DNA of 64,000 bases from Staphylococcus roterodami. Its GTDB lineage: Bacteria > Bacillota > Bacilli > Staphylococcales > Staphylococcaceae. Positions 9,360 to 21,009 of this stretch are shown here, one piece after another. Made by a program: the position numbers and the translations under genes. Numbering within the stretch: position 1 is the first letter of the stretch; each line of letters starts with the position of its first letter. The notes under the pieces are model-generated. The model worked only from the letters and a program-made list of their open reading frames with translations. It was not told the origin of the DNA and made no database searches. The stretch is taken from assembly GCA_022493055.1 (NCBI GenBank), contig CP092781.1:2728001-2792000 (forward strand), written 5' to 3'.

Positions 9360-12321
9360 TTATGCTTTATCTTTATTATCTTGTTTACGTCTTCTAAATA
9401 ATAATACTGAACCTAATATTGCAATTATTGCACCAAATAAGGTTTGGCTTTCGGTTTCATCTCTTCCAGTATCTGGTAAAGCATTAGCTTTATGTTGCTT
9501 TGGTACCTTTTTAGAATCATTTGTCGTGTCTTTAGAATTTGGTGGTGTGACTTTTGAATCTGAGTCACTATCTGAATCTGAATCACTGTCTGAGTCCGAA
9601 TCACTGTCTGAATCTGAGTCGCTATCTGAGTCTGAGTCACTGTCTGATTCTGAGTCGCTATCCGAGTTTGAATCACTGTCTGAGTCTGAGTCGCTATCCG
9701 AGTTTGAATCACTGTCTGAGTCGCTATCCGAGTCTGAGTCGCTGTCCGAGTCTGAGTTACTGCCTGAATCTGAATCACTATCTGAGTCTGAATCACTATC
9801 TGAGTCTGAGTCACTGTCTGATTCTGAATCGCTGTCTGAGTCTGAGTCACTATCTGAATCTGAGTCACTGTCTGATTCTGAATCGCTGTCTGAGTCTGAG
9901 TCACTATCTGATTCGGAGTCGCTGTCTGAATCTGAGTCGCTATCTGAGTCAGAATCACTATCTGAGTCGGAGTCGCTATCTGATTCAGAATCACTATCTG
10001 ATTCTGAATCGCTATCTGAATCGGAGTCACTATCTGAGTCTGAATCACTATCCGATTCTGAGTCACTGTCTGAATCTGAATCACTATCTGATTCTGAATC
10101 ACTATCTGATTCTGAGTCACTATCTGAATCGGAATCGCTGTCTGAGTCTGAATCACTATCTGAATCGGAGTCGCTATCTGATTCTGAATCACTATCTGAT
10201 TCTGAATCGCTATCTGAATCTGAGTCGCTGTCTGATTCTGAATCACTGTCTGATTCTGAATCACTGTCTGATTCTGAATCACTATCTGATTCTGAGTCGC
10301 TGTCTGAATCTGAGTCACTATCTGATCCTGAATCACTGTCTGAATCTGAATCACTATCTGATTCTGAGTCGCTGTCTGAGTCCGAATCACTATCTGAGTC
10401 TGAGTTGCTATCTGAATCTGACTCGCTATCTGAGTCTGAATCACTATCGCTTCCTGGATCTGGACTTGGTTCTGGGTCCGGCGTTGGTTCCGGTTCTGGG
10501 TCTGGACTTGGTTCTGGATCCGGTGTTGGTTCCGGCTCTGGGTCTGGACTCGGTTCTGGATCCGGTGTTGGTTCTGGATCTGGGCTTGGTTCTGGATCAA
10601 CAGGCGGTCCCGGTGTTGGATCAACTGGATTTACTGCTGAATCACCATCTGCACTTCCGCCACCATAACGCACAACATTCTCATTATTCCAACCGAAAAT
10701 ACTGTAGTCTCTACCTGTTACAGGATCAACATTTTCTTGAATAACCTGAGTTTTTAAGTTTTTACCTGTATTGTCGTAATGCCCTTCTACTAATACTACA
10801 TATGTTTTAGTAATATCACCAAATTTAATACTAGCTACATTTGGATGCTCATAATAGATTCTATTTTTAAATTGATCAGTTACTTCTTTAAGATTCGAAT
10901 CATTTGGGTCTGCATAGTAGCTATCTGATAATTTTGATGTATCTTTTACTTCAAATATTCTCAGTTTCGTATCTGTAGCACTTACTTTACCGCTACTTTC
11001 TTCAATTTTATCTTGATAACCTTTAATATACACCCACGTATTACCTAAAACTCGTTGCTTAGGGTTAACAAATACAGTTTGCTTGTATGTGTTTTGACCT
11101 GAAGCTGTATCTACACCAATAATTTGAGAAGATATATTTGCGCCATTTGGCTTATCAATACCAGCAATTGGTGAACTATAATTATAAGTAATTTTATTGT
11201 TAAACATTTCATCTGCAATATTAATATTTGCATCATATGTTCCTGATTTAGGTGCCTTTGCTCTATCTGTAAATAAAGGTAATGAAAATTGTCCGTTAAT
11301 ATTTTCTTTGTCATTTACATAGTCTGTAAAGACAAATGTATATGTTTTAGTCAAAATATCATAAGTCGCTTTCGCTACAACATCACCATTCGTACTTTTA
11401 ATATCTGCAATTGGCATTGTATTATTTGAATTAGAATAATCCACATCACCATTACCAGTTAAACTATCTGGTAACTTCGCTGTAAAGTAATCCCCAGATT
11501 TCACTTGCCCTGTCACTTTAAAGTTTGCTGCCATAAATGTGTTACCACTTTGGTTAGGATCAAATGTAGTCTTTTCTAATTTAAAATCACTTGCCGTAAC
11601 TTTATCATTCACATTTGTACCTTTGTTATCTGCAGCATTTACTACCGGTTCAGCAACAGCTAAGCTACGCAATGCTCTTGGTCTAACGCTTGGTTTGCTA
11701 GATTCTTGTGTATTGGAAATCGATTGATTACTATTAACACTAGTTTGTGGTGATGATTGTGGTAAATCAAGTATTTGAGGACTTTTAAGTTCGCTGTTTG
11801 TTAATGCGCTATTTGCATCGCTCGTTGATTTGTTGTCTACTTTAGAATTTACTTCTTGAGGAACAGTTTGATCTTGCGGTTTTACATCTGTCGCTTGATC
11901 TTGAATAGCCGTTGTTTGAGGTGAATCACTTTTTACTGATGAAGTTTGATTATCACTTGATGGCATTGTGTTATTCGTTGAAGATTGCTCTGTTGTAGTT
12001 GTATTACTTGTTTGTGTAGATGTCGATCGTGTTATGCTATCTACCAAGGCACTGTCTGTATTTGTATTAATATCAGCTGTATTATTAGTCGTTGTTATGG
12101 ATTGAGGTGTTTCTAACATTTTGTTTTTTTCGGAATCTGCACTTGCATTATTTGTCGATGATTGTGTTGTATCATTCGATTTTTCTGATGCTTGCGCTTG
12201 ATGATTGCCTATCCCAAATAGTATGGTTGCACCTACTATTACTGATGTTGTACCTACTGTAAAACGTCTAATCGAAATACTTATTCTGCTTATTCGACAA
12301 ATAATTAATTCTCTTTTTCAA
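9360..12321 (-). pseudogene. clfB: Clumping factor B, frameshifted in the signal peptide
   Basis: ClfB is a wall-anchored MSCRAMM that binds fibrinogen alpha chain and cytokeratin 10. Translation should begin at TTG 12321 (GGAG eight bases upstream; the nearby ATG 12327 is too close to it), reading [15 protein letters not shown]. One extra base in the AAA at 12275-12277 then throws the frame into a TAG at once. In the next frame the expected [20 protein letters not shown] (YSIRK-type signal) follows, then the A domain, a Pro-rich stretch of EPSPDPEP repeats, Ser-Asp repeats, LPDTG, a membrane helix and RRRKQ. The rest, 919 codons from an internal ATG at 12119, is open. An internal start would lack the signal, so surface ClfB should be absent unless this is a sequencing error. 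Confidence 0.85.
9555..10449 (-). repeat. Ser-Asp dipeptide repeat region of clfB
   Basis: About 300 codons of Ser-Asp, with occasional Ser-Glu, Ser-Asn and Ser-Gly, built from 6-base units that group into 18-base periods. It forms the flexible stalk between the ligand-binding A domain and the wall anchor. Slippage or recombination here changes stalk length between strains. The long open frames on the opposite strand are by-products of the repeat. Confidence 0.95.
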
Positions 12322-12604
12322 AAACATTACTCCATTTCATTTTCTAGATTAGACTAAATTGTATAATGAAATAAGAATTATATCAATTGCTTTTCGAAAA
12401 AAATTACGCAAAATTTGTTTTCTTCCTATTTATATAACTTAAAATTTTCTGTTAATTACCAAAAATAAATATGCTATTTTTACACTATTACAAATGTTTT
12501 ACTTTTTAAAATCTTAGAAGTTATAAATTTTTCATAACCTAAAATGTTACTGTAATTTTAACAATAAAATTTTACTAACATATTAAATTATTCATCAGGC
12601 TAGT

Positions 12605-12640
12605 AAAAAAGGCCTAACGTGTCATTTCACGTTAGACCTC
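12605..12640 (-). terminator. Terminator of the arc operon
   Basis: AGGCCTAACGTG pairs with CACGTTAGACCT (one mismatch) across six bases. On the minus strand it is followed by a T-run. It lies 34 bases past the arcR stop, ending the ADI transcript. The 280 bases to the left, up to the clfB start, are AT-rich and hold the clfB promoter region. Confidence 0.9.
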
Positions 12641-12673
12641 CTCCTGTTCAACTTATTCATTTCACAATGTATA

Positions 12674-13378
12674 TTAAGCACATACGTCATTAAATAAATG
12701 TTTGCTAATTAGCCAATTTTTATGATCTTTTACCACAAGCTTTTCATCTTTCAACTCGTGAATAATATGACCAGCTGTTTCTCGAGAAATACCAGCCATA
12801 TCACTCATTAATTGAATTGTTAAAAATTGTTTGATTTCATAAAATTCATCTTGATCATAACCGACTGTTTGACATATATGGCATAACAATTTAATAATTC
12901 TATCTTTTGCAAACTTACTTGTTACAGCCATATTATAATTCATATGTTGTTGCTCATTATCTGTCATTAATGCAAAAAGAGTCAAAAATATATCATCATT
13001 AGATTTACATAAAAAGGCCATTAAATCTCGCGGCAAACCGAGAACCGTGCAATCTGTTAGCGCTGTACACAGTTCATTAACATCTTTTGAATGAAATAAA
13101 TTGCTAATAGGAAATAATACTTGTTCCTTATTAAAGTAGCGATATACATCGCCATTTTGATTATAATGTTCTCTAATTATGTTACCTTCAATTAAAAAAT
13201 AAATATTGCTACTTTCTTGTGGCGAAAAATAAATAACTTGGCCTTTTGAATAATGTCTGACAAAACATTCACTTTGATATGGTTGTAATATACTATATGG
13301 GATATTAATATAATCTGCTAATGACTTTAGTTCATGTTCTAATTTATTATTCCTATCCAAAATAAAGTTTTCTGTCAT
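12674..13378 (-). CDS. arcR: Crp/Fnr-family activator of the ADI operon
   Basis: ArcR, 234 aa, activates the arginine deiminase operon when oxygen is scarce. An N-terminal cyclic-nucleotide-binding beta-roll (about 25-130) contains [13 protein letters not shown], and a C-terminal HTH (about 185-225) has [20 protein letters not shown]. In S. aureus the protein binds TGTGA-N6-TCACA and responds to cAMP in vitro; no Fe-S cysteine cluster at the N-terminus is evident. It is the last gene of the arc operon, about 100 bp after arcC, so it feeds back on its own transcript. Ribosome site AAGGAG upstream of ATG. Confidence 0.92.
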   Translation of the reverse strand: MTENFILDRNNKLEHELKSLADYINIPYSILQPYQSECFVRHYSKGQVIYFSPQESSNIYFLIEGNIIREHYNQNGDVYRYFNKEQVLFPISNLFHSKDVNELCTALTDCTVLGLPRDLMAFLCKSNDDIFLTLFALMTDNEQQHMNYNMAVTSKFAKDRIIKLLCHICQTVGYDQDEFYEIKQFLTIQLMSDMAGISRETAGHIIHELKDEKLVVKDHKNWLISKHLFNDVCA

Positions 13379-13480
13379 AAGTTAAACTCCTTCAAACCTT
13401 GCAAAGTGCCAGCAGACAACTTTTTCATTTGAATCACTGGAGAAACATATTTATTGTTTTATCGTGTGATTATTAAAGGG

Positions 13481-14422
13481 CTACATGTGAATGTGTGTAC
13501 CTTTATTACCTATTAAAGCATTATATGCTTGTTCTAAATTTGTAATAATAACTTTTTTATTAGTTCCACTTTCAACAAATCGTATTGCCGCTTCAATTTT
13601 AGGTAACATTGAGCCTTCTGCAAATTTGCCCTGTGCCGCGTAATTTTTCAAAGTTGCTATATCAATATCATCGATTTGTTGTTGGTTTGGTTCATTAAAG
13701 TTAATAAACACATTTTCTACATTTGTAAGTATCATTAAAGTATCTGCTTCAATCAGCGTTGCTAATTTCTCACTAGCAAAATCTTTATCTATTACCGCTT
13801 CAACACCTTCATAGGTATTTTCTTTTTTTATAACTGGAATACCGCCACCACCGCATGCAATGACGATATCTTTACCGTCTGCTAAAGTTCGAATTAACTG
13901 GTGTTCTAGTATAGATTGAGGTAATGGTGACGCCACCACTTTTCTATAACCACGACCTGCATCTTCTTTATAGACTGACTCAGGTTGTTCTTTTTGTAAT
14001 ACTTCAACTTCATTCTTAGTATAGAATGGGCCAATCGGCTTTGTTGGATTATCAAATCGTGGATCATCTTTATCTACTTCTACACGAGTGACAATCGTCC
14101 CAACCGCTCTATCACTATTCATTTCAGTTAAAATGCGATTGATTTCAGTTTCCAACCAATAGCCTATCATACCCTGTGACATTGCACCACAAGTATCCAA
14201 TGGCATTGCTGGTGTCGTATCACTATTGGAATTAGCTTGTTGAATCAATAAACTTCCAATTTGTGGTCCATTACCATGTGAAATGACAATACGCGCTGGT
14301 GAATCAAATAAAGGTTTAAGGTTTTGCATCGCACATCTAATAGCTGTTTGTTGAGCCTCCGCAGTTGCTTCTTTAGTTTGAATCGCATTACCACCTAATG
14401 CAATGACAATTTTTTCTTTCAT
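13481..14422 (-). CDS. arcC: Carbamate kinase
   Basis: Third enzyme of the ADI pathway: carbamoyl phosphate + ADP gives ATP, CO2 and ammonia. At 313 aa it is of normal length. The amino-acid-kinase fold shows ALGGNAIQ at the N-terminus, SHGNGPQIG near residue 50, and [10 protein letters not shown] near 210 for substrate binding. Cytoplasmic. It follows arcD by 15 bp on the same transcript. Staphylococci with the ACME element carry a second arc cluster; this one is the native locus, judged by its neighbours clfB and aur. Confidence 0.94.
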   Translation of the reverse strand: MKEKIVIALGGNAIQTKEATAEAQQTAIRCAMQNLKPLFDSPARIVISHGNGPQIGSLLIQQANSNSDTTPAMPLDTCGAMSQGMIGYWLETEINRILTEMNSDRAVGTIVTRVEVDKDDPRFDNPTKPIGPFYTKNEVEVLQKEQPESVYKEDAGRGYRKVVASPLPQSILEHQLIRTLADGKDIVIACGGGGIPVIKKENTYEGVEAVIDKDFASEKLATLIEADTLMILTNVENVFINFNEPNQQQIDDIDIATLKNYAAQGKFAEGSMLPKIEAAIRFVESGTNKKVIITNLEQAYNALIGNKGTHIHM

Positions 14423-14437
14423 ACTATGTCTCTCCTT

Positions 14438-15868
14438 TTAGAAAACATTGATCATTCCCATCATTAATTTAATCAATCCGACAACTGCCAGTACGATAAT
14501 AACCACAAAAAAGATATAATCTGATTTAATCAAACGTGTCTGATTATTCTTTTGAACAATTGAATAGACTAAAAGTGCTGGAATATAAAGCAACATTGTT
14601 AATAATAAATAATTAATACCTGCTGCATAGATAAGCCATATAGCATAAAGAGAAGCTATAATTCCAATCGTCCACTGTTTTGTAGTTGCTTGTTGTCGAT
14701 GTTCTAATGTGTATTTAACTTGATAAAATGCGCTGAACATATACGGATATAAAATGGCGCTTGTTGCTAGTGAAAATGCAAATTGATATGCGCTCTGTGT
14801 AAATAACATACTTATTAAAAACAATTGAACTAATATATTAGTGATAAGTAATGCATTTACTGGAGCACCGTTTTTATTTTCCTTCGCAAACCATTTTGGG
14901 AATAGACCATCCTTCGCAACAATAAAAGGTAATTCTCCTGCAAGCAATGTCCATCCTAACCATGCACCGAGTACAGAAATAATTAATCCTATATTTACAA
15001 GTGTAGATCCCCAGTCACCAACAATGTGTGCAAGTACTTGTGCCATACTTGGTGAATCTAACTGTGAAATATGATTTTGTATGATTACGCCTTGAGCTAA
15101 TACTGTTAATAAGAAATAGATGATTAATACTGATATCAGTCCTATAACTGTCGCACTACCAACATCTTTTTTATTTTTAGCTCTACTAGAAAAAATCACT
15201 GCACCTTCGATACCGATAAAGACCCAAACTGTTACTAGCATGGTACTTTTGACTTGGGCCATCGTGCTTGTCCAACTAAACGGTAATACACCATCTGCTG
15301 TCATACCGAAAAAGCCTGTCTTAAAAGTGTCAAAATTAAATGCAATTATCATACATATGATTACAAGTAAGATAGGAATTAATTTTGCAACGGTAACAAT
15401 ACTATTGATAAATGCAGCCGTTTCAACACCTTTTAAAATTAAGAAATGTACTCCCCAAAGTAATAGTGATGCCACGATAATACTGGGTAGCGTATTACCA
15501 CCTTTAAATATCGGGAAAAAATTTCCTACTGATGACATCAATAGTGTGGCATAAGCTACGTTTCCTAAAAATGCTGAAAACCAATATCCCCAAGCACTTA
15601 TAAATCCAACAAAATCTCCAAATCCTGCCTGAGCATAACTGTATATACCACCATCCAGTTCCGGCCGTTCATTTGTTAAATTCTGAAATACGAACGCTAA
15701 TGAAATCATACCGATAGCTGTAATGAGCCAACCAATAATAATAGCTAATCCACCGGCTTTACCGCCCATATCAGACATGATATTAAAAGCACCGCCACCA
15801 ATCATGGATCCTATAACTAGTCCAATCAAAGAAGACTTACTAAGTTTGTTATCTCCTGATTCGTTCAT
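14438..15868 (-). CDS. arcD: Arginine/ornithine antiporter
   Basis: Membrane exchanger bringing in arginine and releasing ornithine, so the ADI pathway runs without energy cost for transport. 476 aa with about 12-13 predicted helices in the basic amino acid/polyamine antiporter (APA) family. The first helix carries the substrate-binding GSMIGGGAFNI. I chose the ATG giving MNESGDNKLSKSS (GGAG eight bases upstream) over the ATG two codons before. It lies between arcB and arcC on the same strand. Confidence 0.92.
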   Translation of the reverse strand: MNESGDNKLSKSSLIGLVIGSMIGGGAFNIMSDMGGKAGGLAIIIGWLITAIGMISLAFVFQNLTNERPELDGGIYSYAQAGFGDFVGFISAWGYWFSAFLGNVAYATLLMSSVGNFFPIFKGGNTLPSIIVASLLLWGVHFLILKGVETAAFINSIVTVAKLIPILLVIICMIIAFNFDTFKTGFFGMTADGVLPFSWTSTMAQVKSTMLVTVWVFIGIEGAVIFSSRAKNKKDVGSATVIGLISVLIIYFLLTVLAQGVIIQNHISQLDSPSMAQVLAHIVGDWGSTLVNIGLIISVLGAWLGWTLLAGELPFIVAKDGLFPKWFAKENKNGAPVNALLITNILVQLFLISMLFTQSAYQFAFSLATSAILYPYMFSAFYQVKYTLEHRQQATTKQWTIGIIASLYAIWLIYAAGINYLLLTMLLYIPALLVYSIVQKNNQTRLIKSDYIFFVVIIVLAVVGLIKLMMGMINVF

Positions 15869-15964
15869 ATTCATTTCTCCTTTAATATCAATATGAAGCG
15901 CCTGTTCATATCAACAATATCTAAATCAACAGACACATCATATCAATATACTTCCATTAAGTAA

Positions 15965-16975
15965 CTAACTACCTAATGTTGCTGCCATAACTGCTTTAAT
16001 TGTATGCATTCTATTTTCAGCTTGATCGAAAACTTTTGAATGTTTACTTCTAAAGATTTGGTCTGTAACTTCCATTTCAGTCAAGCCATATTTTTCATAA
16101 ATTTCTTGTCCATATAATGTATTTGTATCATGAAATGCTGGTAAACAGTGTAAGAATATTGTTGAATCTTTGCCTGTTAAATCAAACATTTCTTGATTCA
16201 CTTGATAATCTTTTAATAAGTTAATACGTTGTTCAAATTCATTTTCTTCACCCATTGATACCCATACATCAGTATAAATAACATCTGTATCTTTAACTGC
16301 TTCTGCAATTTTATCTGTAATCATAATAGACCCACCATATTGCTTCGCTTTTTCTTCTGCAATTTCAACATATGCTTCTTTAGGATTTAACGATTGAGGT
16401 GTACAAATTCTTACATTAACGCCTAACATTGCACCTGCTACCATTAAAGAATGCGCAATATTATTACGGCCGTCACCAACATATGTTAAGTTAATACCTT
16501 CTAAGTAGCCGAAGTTTTCTTTAACTGTCATAAAATCAGCTAACATTTGTGTTGGATGCCAATCATCTGTTAAGCCATTCCAAACTGGTACGCCTGAAAA
16601 TTTTGCTAAATCTTCCACGGCTTGTTGTGAAAAACCACGGAACTCAATACCATCGAACATTCTTCCTAATACTTTCGCAGTATCTTCTACAGATTCTTTT
16701 TTACCTAACTGAATATCATTTTTTCCTAAAAATTCTGGATGCGCACCTAAATCAATAGATGCTACTGTAAATGCGGCACGTGTACGAGTAGAATTTTTTT
16801 CAAATAATAATGCAATATTTTTGCCAGCAAGATAATGGTGCTTAATACCTTTTTTCTTATAGTCTTTTAATGTAATCGCGAAATCAATCAAGCCTTCAAA
16901 TTCAGCTTTCGTATAATCACTTTCTTTTAATAATGATCTGCCTTTTAAATCATATGGTTTTTGAATTTCTGTCAT
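15965..16975 (-). CDS. arcB: Catabolic ornithine carbamoyltransferase
   Basis: Converts citrulline + phosphate to ornithine + carbamoyl phosphate. 336 aa. Carbamoyl-phosphate site FEKNSTRTR (near residue 57), ornithine-binding region with HPTQMLADF, and catalytic HCLPAFHD near residue 270. The start at [10 protein letters not shown] is preferred, with GAGGGTG upstream; the longer frame adds three residues. The gap to arcA is about 29 bp and to arcD about 96 bp. The catabolic role is inferred from operon context, as the anabolic ArgF shares all these motifs. Confidence 0.94.
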   Translation of the reverse strand: MTEIQKPYDLKGRSLLKESDYTKAEFEGLIDFAITLKDYKKKGIKHHYLAGKNIALLFEKNSTRTRAAFTVASIDLGAHPEFLGKNDIQLGKKESVEDTAKVLGRMFDGIEFRGFSQQAVEDLAKFSGVPVWNGLTDDWHPTQMLADFMTVKENFGYLEGINLTYVGDGRNNIAHSLMVAGAMLGVNVRICTPQSLNPKEAYVEIAEEKAKQYGGSIMITDKIAEAVKDTDVIYTDVWVSMGEENEFEQRINLLKDYQVNQEMFDLTGKDSTIFLHCLPAFHDTNTLYGQEIYEKYGLTEMEVTDQIFRSKHSKVFDQAENRMHTIKAVMAATLGS

Positions 16976-17004
16976 TATTTTCACCCTCGCTTCTATTATT
17001 TAAG

Positions 17005-18240
17005 TTAAATATCTTCTCTGTATAATGGTTGACTCATACATCTTGGGCCGCCTCGTCCACGTACCAATTCACTACCAGATATTTCAATGACTTTTATACC
17101 TTTTTGTCTTAATAAATCATTTGATACATAATTTCTATCGTAAGTCACTACAACACCTGGTCTAATACATAAAGTGTTTGATCCGTCATTCCACTGTTCT
17201 CTTGCGCCATCAATAACATCTCCATTTCCGGTTGGAATGAATTGAATATTATCTATGCCAAGAACTTCTTCTAATGTTTCTTTTAAGTGACTAGATTGTT
17301 TGATAATAATGTCTTGATTGCCTTCATCATATTCAATAATAAATATATTCATGTTGCCTTCTGCCTTTAAAATGGCTGAGTGCATTGTAAATTTGTCATA
17401 ATCTATCATCGTAAATACTGTGTCTAAATGCATAAATGTTCGACTTGTAGGAATTTCAATTGCGACTACTTTTTTAAAGGTCGCTTCTGGATTTTCGAAA
17501 ATACGACGCGCTAACTTTTCAATTGCTTGCGCAGATGTACGTTCTGAGACACCAATCGCTAAAACATCTTTAGATAAGACAAGTTCATCGCCACCTTCAA
17601 TATTGAATGGGCAATCTCTATCTAACCAAACCGGAATATTTGCATCCTTAAATCTAGGATGATGCTTTACAATATATTGAATAAATATAGATTCTCGTCG
17701 TCGTGCTCTCCAAAACATCCGGTTGATTGTAATACCATGTCCTATTGACGCTTGTGGATCTCGTGTGAAATATAGATTCGGCATTGGATCTAAATAAAAT
17801 GGATATTTATCATCCATATATTCAACAAGATGTGTACACTTAGGATCAATTTCTTCTTTACGAACACCAGCCATAATTTTATCTACGAGTTCTTGATTTG
17901 AGAGTGTCGCAAACAAAGCTTTAATTTCTTCTTCGTGGCCTAAAATTGTTTTTTTAGACTCTGCTAATACATCGTCAATAAACTGACTTCTAACTTGAGC
18001 GTCTTCAATACTTTCAGCCGCTAACTTTTCAAGATAAAGTACTTCTACACCTTCATCTCTAAGTACCTCTGCAAAATGATCATGCTCTTTTTGAGCAACT
18101 TCTAAATAAGGAATATCATCGAATAATAATCCATCTAAATAATCAGGTACAAGATTTTCTAATTCTTTGCCAGGACGTTTAAGCAACACAGTCTTTAAAG
18201 TTCCAATTTCGCTATTTACTTTAATTGGTCCATTTGTCAT
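17005..18240 (-). CDS. arcA: Arginine deiminase
   Basis: First enzyme of the ADI pathway: arginine to citrulline and ammonia, giving ATP and acid protection under anaerobic conditions. 411 aa. The catalytic Cys401 is in GGPRCMSQP near the C-terminus; [10 protein letters not shown] and [10 protein letters not shown] hold substrate-binding Asp/Glu residues; [10 protein letters not shown] contains the catalytic His. AGGAGG precedes the ATG. First gene of arcABDCR, with the ArcR-type palindrome 63 bases upstream. Several substitutions relative to S. aureus ArcA as I remember it (for example near residues 312-325) hint at a sister species. Confidence 0.95.
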   Translation of the reverse strand: MTNGPIKVNSEIGTLKTVLLKRPGKELENLVPDYLDGLLFDDIPYLEVAQKEHDHFAEVLRDEGVEVLYLEKLAAESIEDAQVRSQFIDDVLAESKKTILGHEEEIKALFATLSNQELVDKIMAGVRKEEIDPKCTHLVEYMDDKYPFYLDPMPNLYFTRDPQASIGHGITINRMFWRARRRESIFIQYIVKHHPRFKDANIPVWLDRDCPFNIEGGDELVLSKDVLAIGVSERTSAQAIEKLARRIFENPEATFKKVVAIEIPTSRTFMHLDTVFTMIDYDKFTMHSAILKAEGNMNIFIIEYDEGNQDIIIKQSSHLKETLEEVLGIDNIQFIPTGNGDVIDGAREQWNDGSNTLCIRPGVVVTYDRNYVSNDLLRQKGIKVIEISGSELVRGRGGPRCMSQPLYREDI

Positions 18241-18302
18241 GTCTATTTCCTCCTTTTGACTTTGAATTCAACTAGAGTATAGACAATTTTCAAGCGCTTT
18301 CA

Positions 18303-18318
18303 TGTGATTATATTCACA
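18303..18318. promoter_or_regulatory. ArcR/Crp-type operator upstream of arcA
   Basis: TGTGA-TTATAT-TCACA is an exact copy of the Crp-type palindrome used by ArcR. It is centred about 70 bases upstream of the arcA start. It is the only perfect copy I saw in the arc region. The rest of 18241-18587 is AT-rich and carries the arcA promoter and the 3' side of argR. Confidence 0.88.
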
Positions 18319-18587
18319 TAAGGAAAGTCGAAAATTTCATGTCTTTTTGTTATACAATACATAATAATGGATTTTTATGCATAAATAAAGTGATTTTAGC
18401 CTTTAATATACATTTTTTATTCAAAATAAGCCTAGAAAGTATGTGATATAAAGTTTTTTATACAGTCAAATGAATGTCTATGAATTTTTTCTCTTTACAA
18501 AAAACATGCGTACACAAGTTAAAATTTAGTAATCAACTTGTATACGCACAATATGTTGTGAATATATTTTGTTTCAATTGAAAATGT

Positions 18588-19037
18588 TTATCCAAATAAC
18601 TTTGCATATACATACTTGGCCATCTCATTTGATGACGTTAATATCAAAGTTGTATCATTTCCACTAACTGTCCCTAGTATCTCTTCAATATTTAATTGAT
18701 CGATAAAATAGTTAATGCCTTGTGCAAAACCTGGGGATGTTTTGACGATAATGTATGATCCATTGATGATTGCGCTAAGAACCTCATGTTCACAATAGTG
18801 TTTAAACTTTTCTTTCATCTCACGTTCGGTTTGATTATTAATTGCTTTATAAACCCATGTTTCACAATCAATCGGTATGCGATATATATTTAGTTCCTTT
18901 AAGTCTTTAGCAATTGTTGTAGCACTGTATCTCACGCCAAAATACGATTCAATATATGATATAATTTGTTCTTTTTTATAAATGTTATGCTTTTTAACTA
19001 TTGTAGAAACTAATTCTAATCGTTTACTTTTCTTCAT
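18588..19037 (-). CDS. argR: Arginine repressor ArgR/AhrC family, arc-linked
   Basis: 149-aa ArgR-type regulator. N-terminal winged HTH (about 1-70) with the pattern YSATTIAKDLKEL, and a C-terminal oligomerisation/arginine-binding domain containing LGTVSGNDTTLI near residue 125, where the family GTxxGDDT motif binds arginine; here the first Asp is Asn. It lies upstream of arcA in the same direction with about 350 bp between them, so it likely senses arginine for the ADI operon, being the second ArgR copy of staphylococci (argR2). Start supported by AAGGAG. Confidence 0.88.
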   Translation of the reverse strand: MKKSKRLELVSTIVKKHNIYKKEQIISYIESYFGVRYSATTIAKDLKELNIYRIPIDCETWVYKAINNQTEREMKEKFKHYCEHEVLSAIINGSYIIVKTSPGFAQGINYFIDQLNIEEILGTVSGNDTTLILTSSNEMAKYVYAKLFG

Positions 19038-19361
19038 TTTGTAAACTCCTTTTGTAGTTAAGTTTCTTGTATTATTAAATAAATTTATGTATGTTTCATT
19101 TATAATTTAACACTTTATTTTGCAAAAGATAATAAAAATGTATGTAAATTTTTGTGACAACTTTTAAAACGACATTTGTATTTTAAATAATATGTTTTTT
19201 GTGATTAGGAGTGGGACAGAAATAATAAAAGTTTGCTACAAGGGCATTTCCATCCAATCAACTACTATCTAAATAACATTGTAGAGCCTAGTACATTGAT
19301 ATTATTAGACTGTCCGGATGTCTTACAGTAGACAAACCTCACACTCACCCAACAAATACAA
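19038..19361. other. Intergenic region with a dispersed staphylococcal motif
   Basis: No gene seen. At 19207-19226 the motif AGGAGTGGGACAGAAATAAT resembles the GTGGGACAGAAATGAT sequence found in many staphylococcal intergenic regions, but its usual inverted partner is missing here. The part before it carries the argR promoter region. Confidence 0.4.
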
Positions 19362-19411
19362 AAGAGGATGTGTACCAACAAAGAAATTGCTTTTGTTAAT
19401 ATCATCCTCTT
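19362..19411 (-). terminator. Terminator after aur
   Basis: AAGAGGATG pairs with CATCCTCTT, with an inner AACAAA/TTTTGTT pairing, about 70 bases after the aur stop. On the minus strand it is followed by TTTTG. Confidence 0.65.
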
Positions 19412-19480
19412 ATATAAGCTGTATTTTAAAATTTAATTATTTATAAGTGTTTAACATTACTTCTTCTTGTTTTTATACTT

Positions 19481-21009
19481 TTACTCTACTCCTACTTCAC
19501 TCCATGCTTCATATACTTTGTCAGCTGTTTGCTCGTCATATAAATCTTTAGCTGCTTGATATAAAGCATCTTTACAGTCTTTAAAGTTTGAATTACTTGT
19601 TAAGTATTCAGTTAAAGCGCGATAATAAATTTGTTCTGATTTTGATTTCCCTATTGATTGAATTACGTTATAAGCTGCTTTATTTGGAATTCCCGAATTA
19701 GTGTGTACGCCGCCATTATCTTTTTCAGTGTATACATAATCTTTCATATGAGATGGTTGTCCAAATTGTTCAGGATCTGACATGCTACGTAATGCATCTC
19801 CATCTTTTCCTGGTGTATAAACATCTTCACCCATTAAGAAATCTTCATCATCTACAAAGTATCCAAAGACATCTGAAAAACTTTCGTTTAACGCTCCTGA
19901 TTGATCTTTGTATTCTAAATTCGCAGTCTCTTGTGTAACACCATGCGTTAACTCATGTGCAACTACATCATTTGCGCCTGATAAATTTGTAAAAGTACGG
20001 CCATCGCCATCACCATAAATCATTTTATCGCCAATCCATGCTGCGTTGTTTCTGTTATCTTGACCACCATAATTATTAACATGTGTTAATGAAATAATTG
20101 GACTACCATGGTTATCGTATGATTCACGCCCAAATGTATTTTTATAATAATCATATGTTTGTTTAGCATAGTAATTTGCATCTACACCGGCACGTTGATC
20201 ATCTTTTACAAAGTTTTCATCTTCATTTGTAATTAATGTCGCTTGACCAGTTTGATCATTAAAATTATATGCAGATAATTTACCTTGATGCGTTAAATCT
20301 TCTAAGCTAAATCCACCATCAATGCTATTAATATTGATATCTTTAGTGTCTCCAAGTACACCTTTACCTTTACCAGTAGCTGCTGCTTCTTTAACTAAAT
20401 TTGTTTTTTCAACAACTTCACCTGTTTGGGCATCAATCTTAACTTTCCAGTGTGAAATTTCCGGACTAACTGTAATCAATTCAAGATTGTAAATGTATTT
20501 ATTACTGTCGCCATCAATTTCAACTTTATTTTCTTTGATAACATCATCTTTAAGGTTTTTGGCCTTATTTTTATCAATTTTGACTGCTTTAAATGCTTTA
20601 TCAACAGCTTCATCTTTACTTAATGTTACTTTATTCGTTGGTTTTACTTTCTTCGCATCTGTGTCACCATTGATTAAAACAACTTTTCCTGATTTATCTG
20701 CATGTACTTTAACTTCTTTGTCAGGTGCATGAACCCCGTCAACACTAGGTTGTAATGTATAATGAGTGAACCCTTTACTATCCTTTTTTACATCAGTAAC
20801 AGAGTAATCTTGATAATTATTTTTTACATTTTCAGATTTAGGTAATTCTTTTAAAGCTTTAACCGCGTCACTTTTTTGTGTTACTTCAAAATTAATATCA
20901 GAATTAGCCGGTTTGTTACCCGTGTCTGCTGCAACTGCTGTAGGTACAATAGTGCTCAATAACGTTGTCACGCCATACTTGTAAATGCATATCTTGAAAA
21001 TTTCCTCAC
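19481..21009 (-). pseudogene. aur: Aureolysin zinc metalloprotease, frameshifted in the signal peptide
   Basis: Aureolysin is a secreted thermolysin-family protease that activates the V8 protease SspA and cleaves host and surface proteins. AGGAGG stands exactly eight bases before GTG 21009, which reads VRKFSRYAFTSMA, the expected signal start. A base is then missing at about 20970/20971 and the frame hits TGA (20968-20970). In the next frame the protein continues TTLLSTIVPTAVAADT, propeptide, and mature enzyme with HELTH zinc site and the third ligand Glu in GALNESFSD. An ATG at 21016 is in the downstream frame, giving MKCEEIFK and 511 aa, but its ribosome site is one base away and the resulting N-terminus is a poor signal peptide. 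Secretion is probably lost unless this is a base-call error. Confidence 0.8.

Noticed and set aside
9555..10449. CRISPR-like regular repeat
   Set aside because: The period is 6/18 bases without spacers and it codes Ser-Asp in frame with a surface protein.
9425..10744. Several long open frames overlapping the clfB repeat on both strands (up to about 400 codons)
   Set aside because: They are produced by the regular 6-base Ser-Asp repeat, which removes stops in other frames. No ribosome sites or sensible composition.
12017..12119. Internal ATG 12119 as a true clfB start
   Set aside because: It would delete the YSIRK signal that is clearly present in the next frame upstream; no ribosome site.
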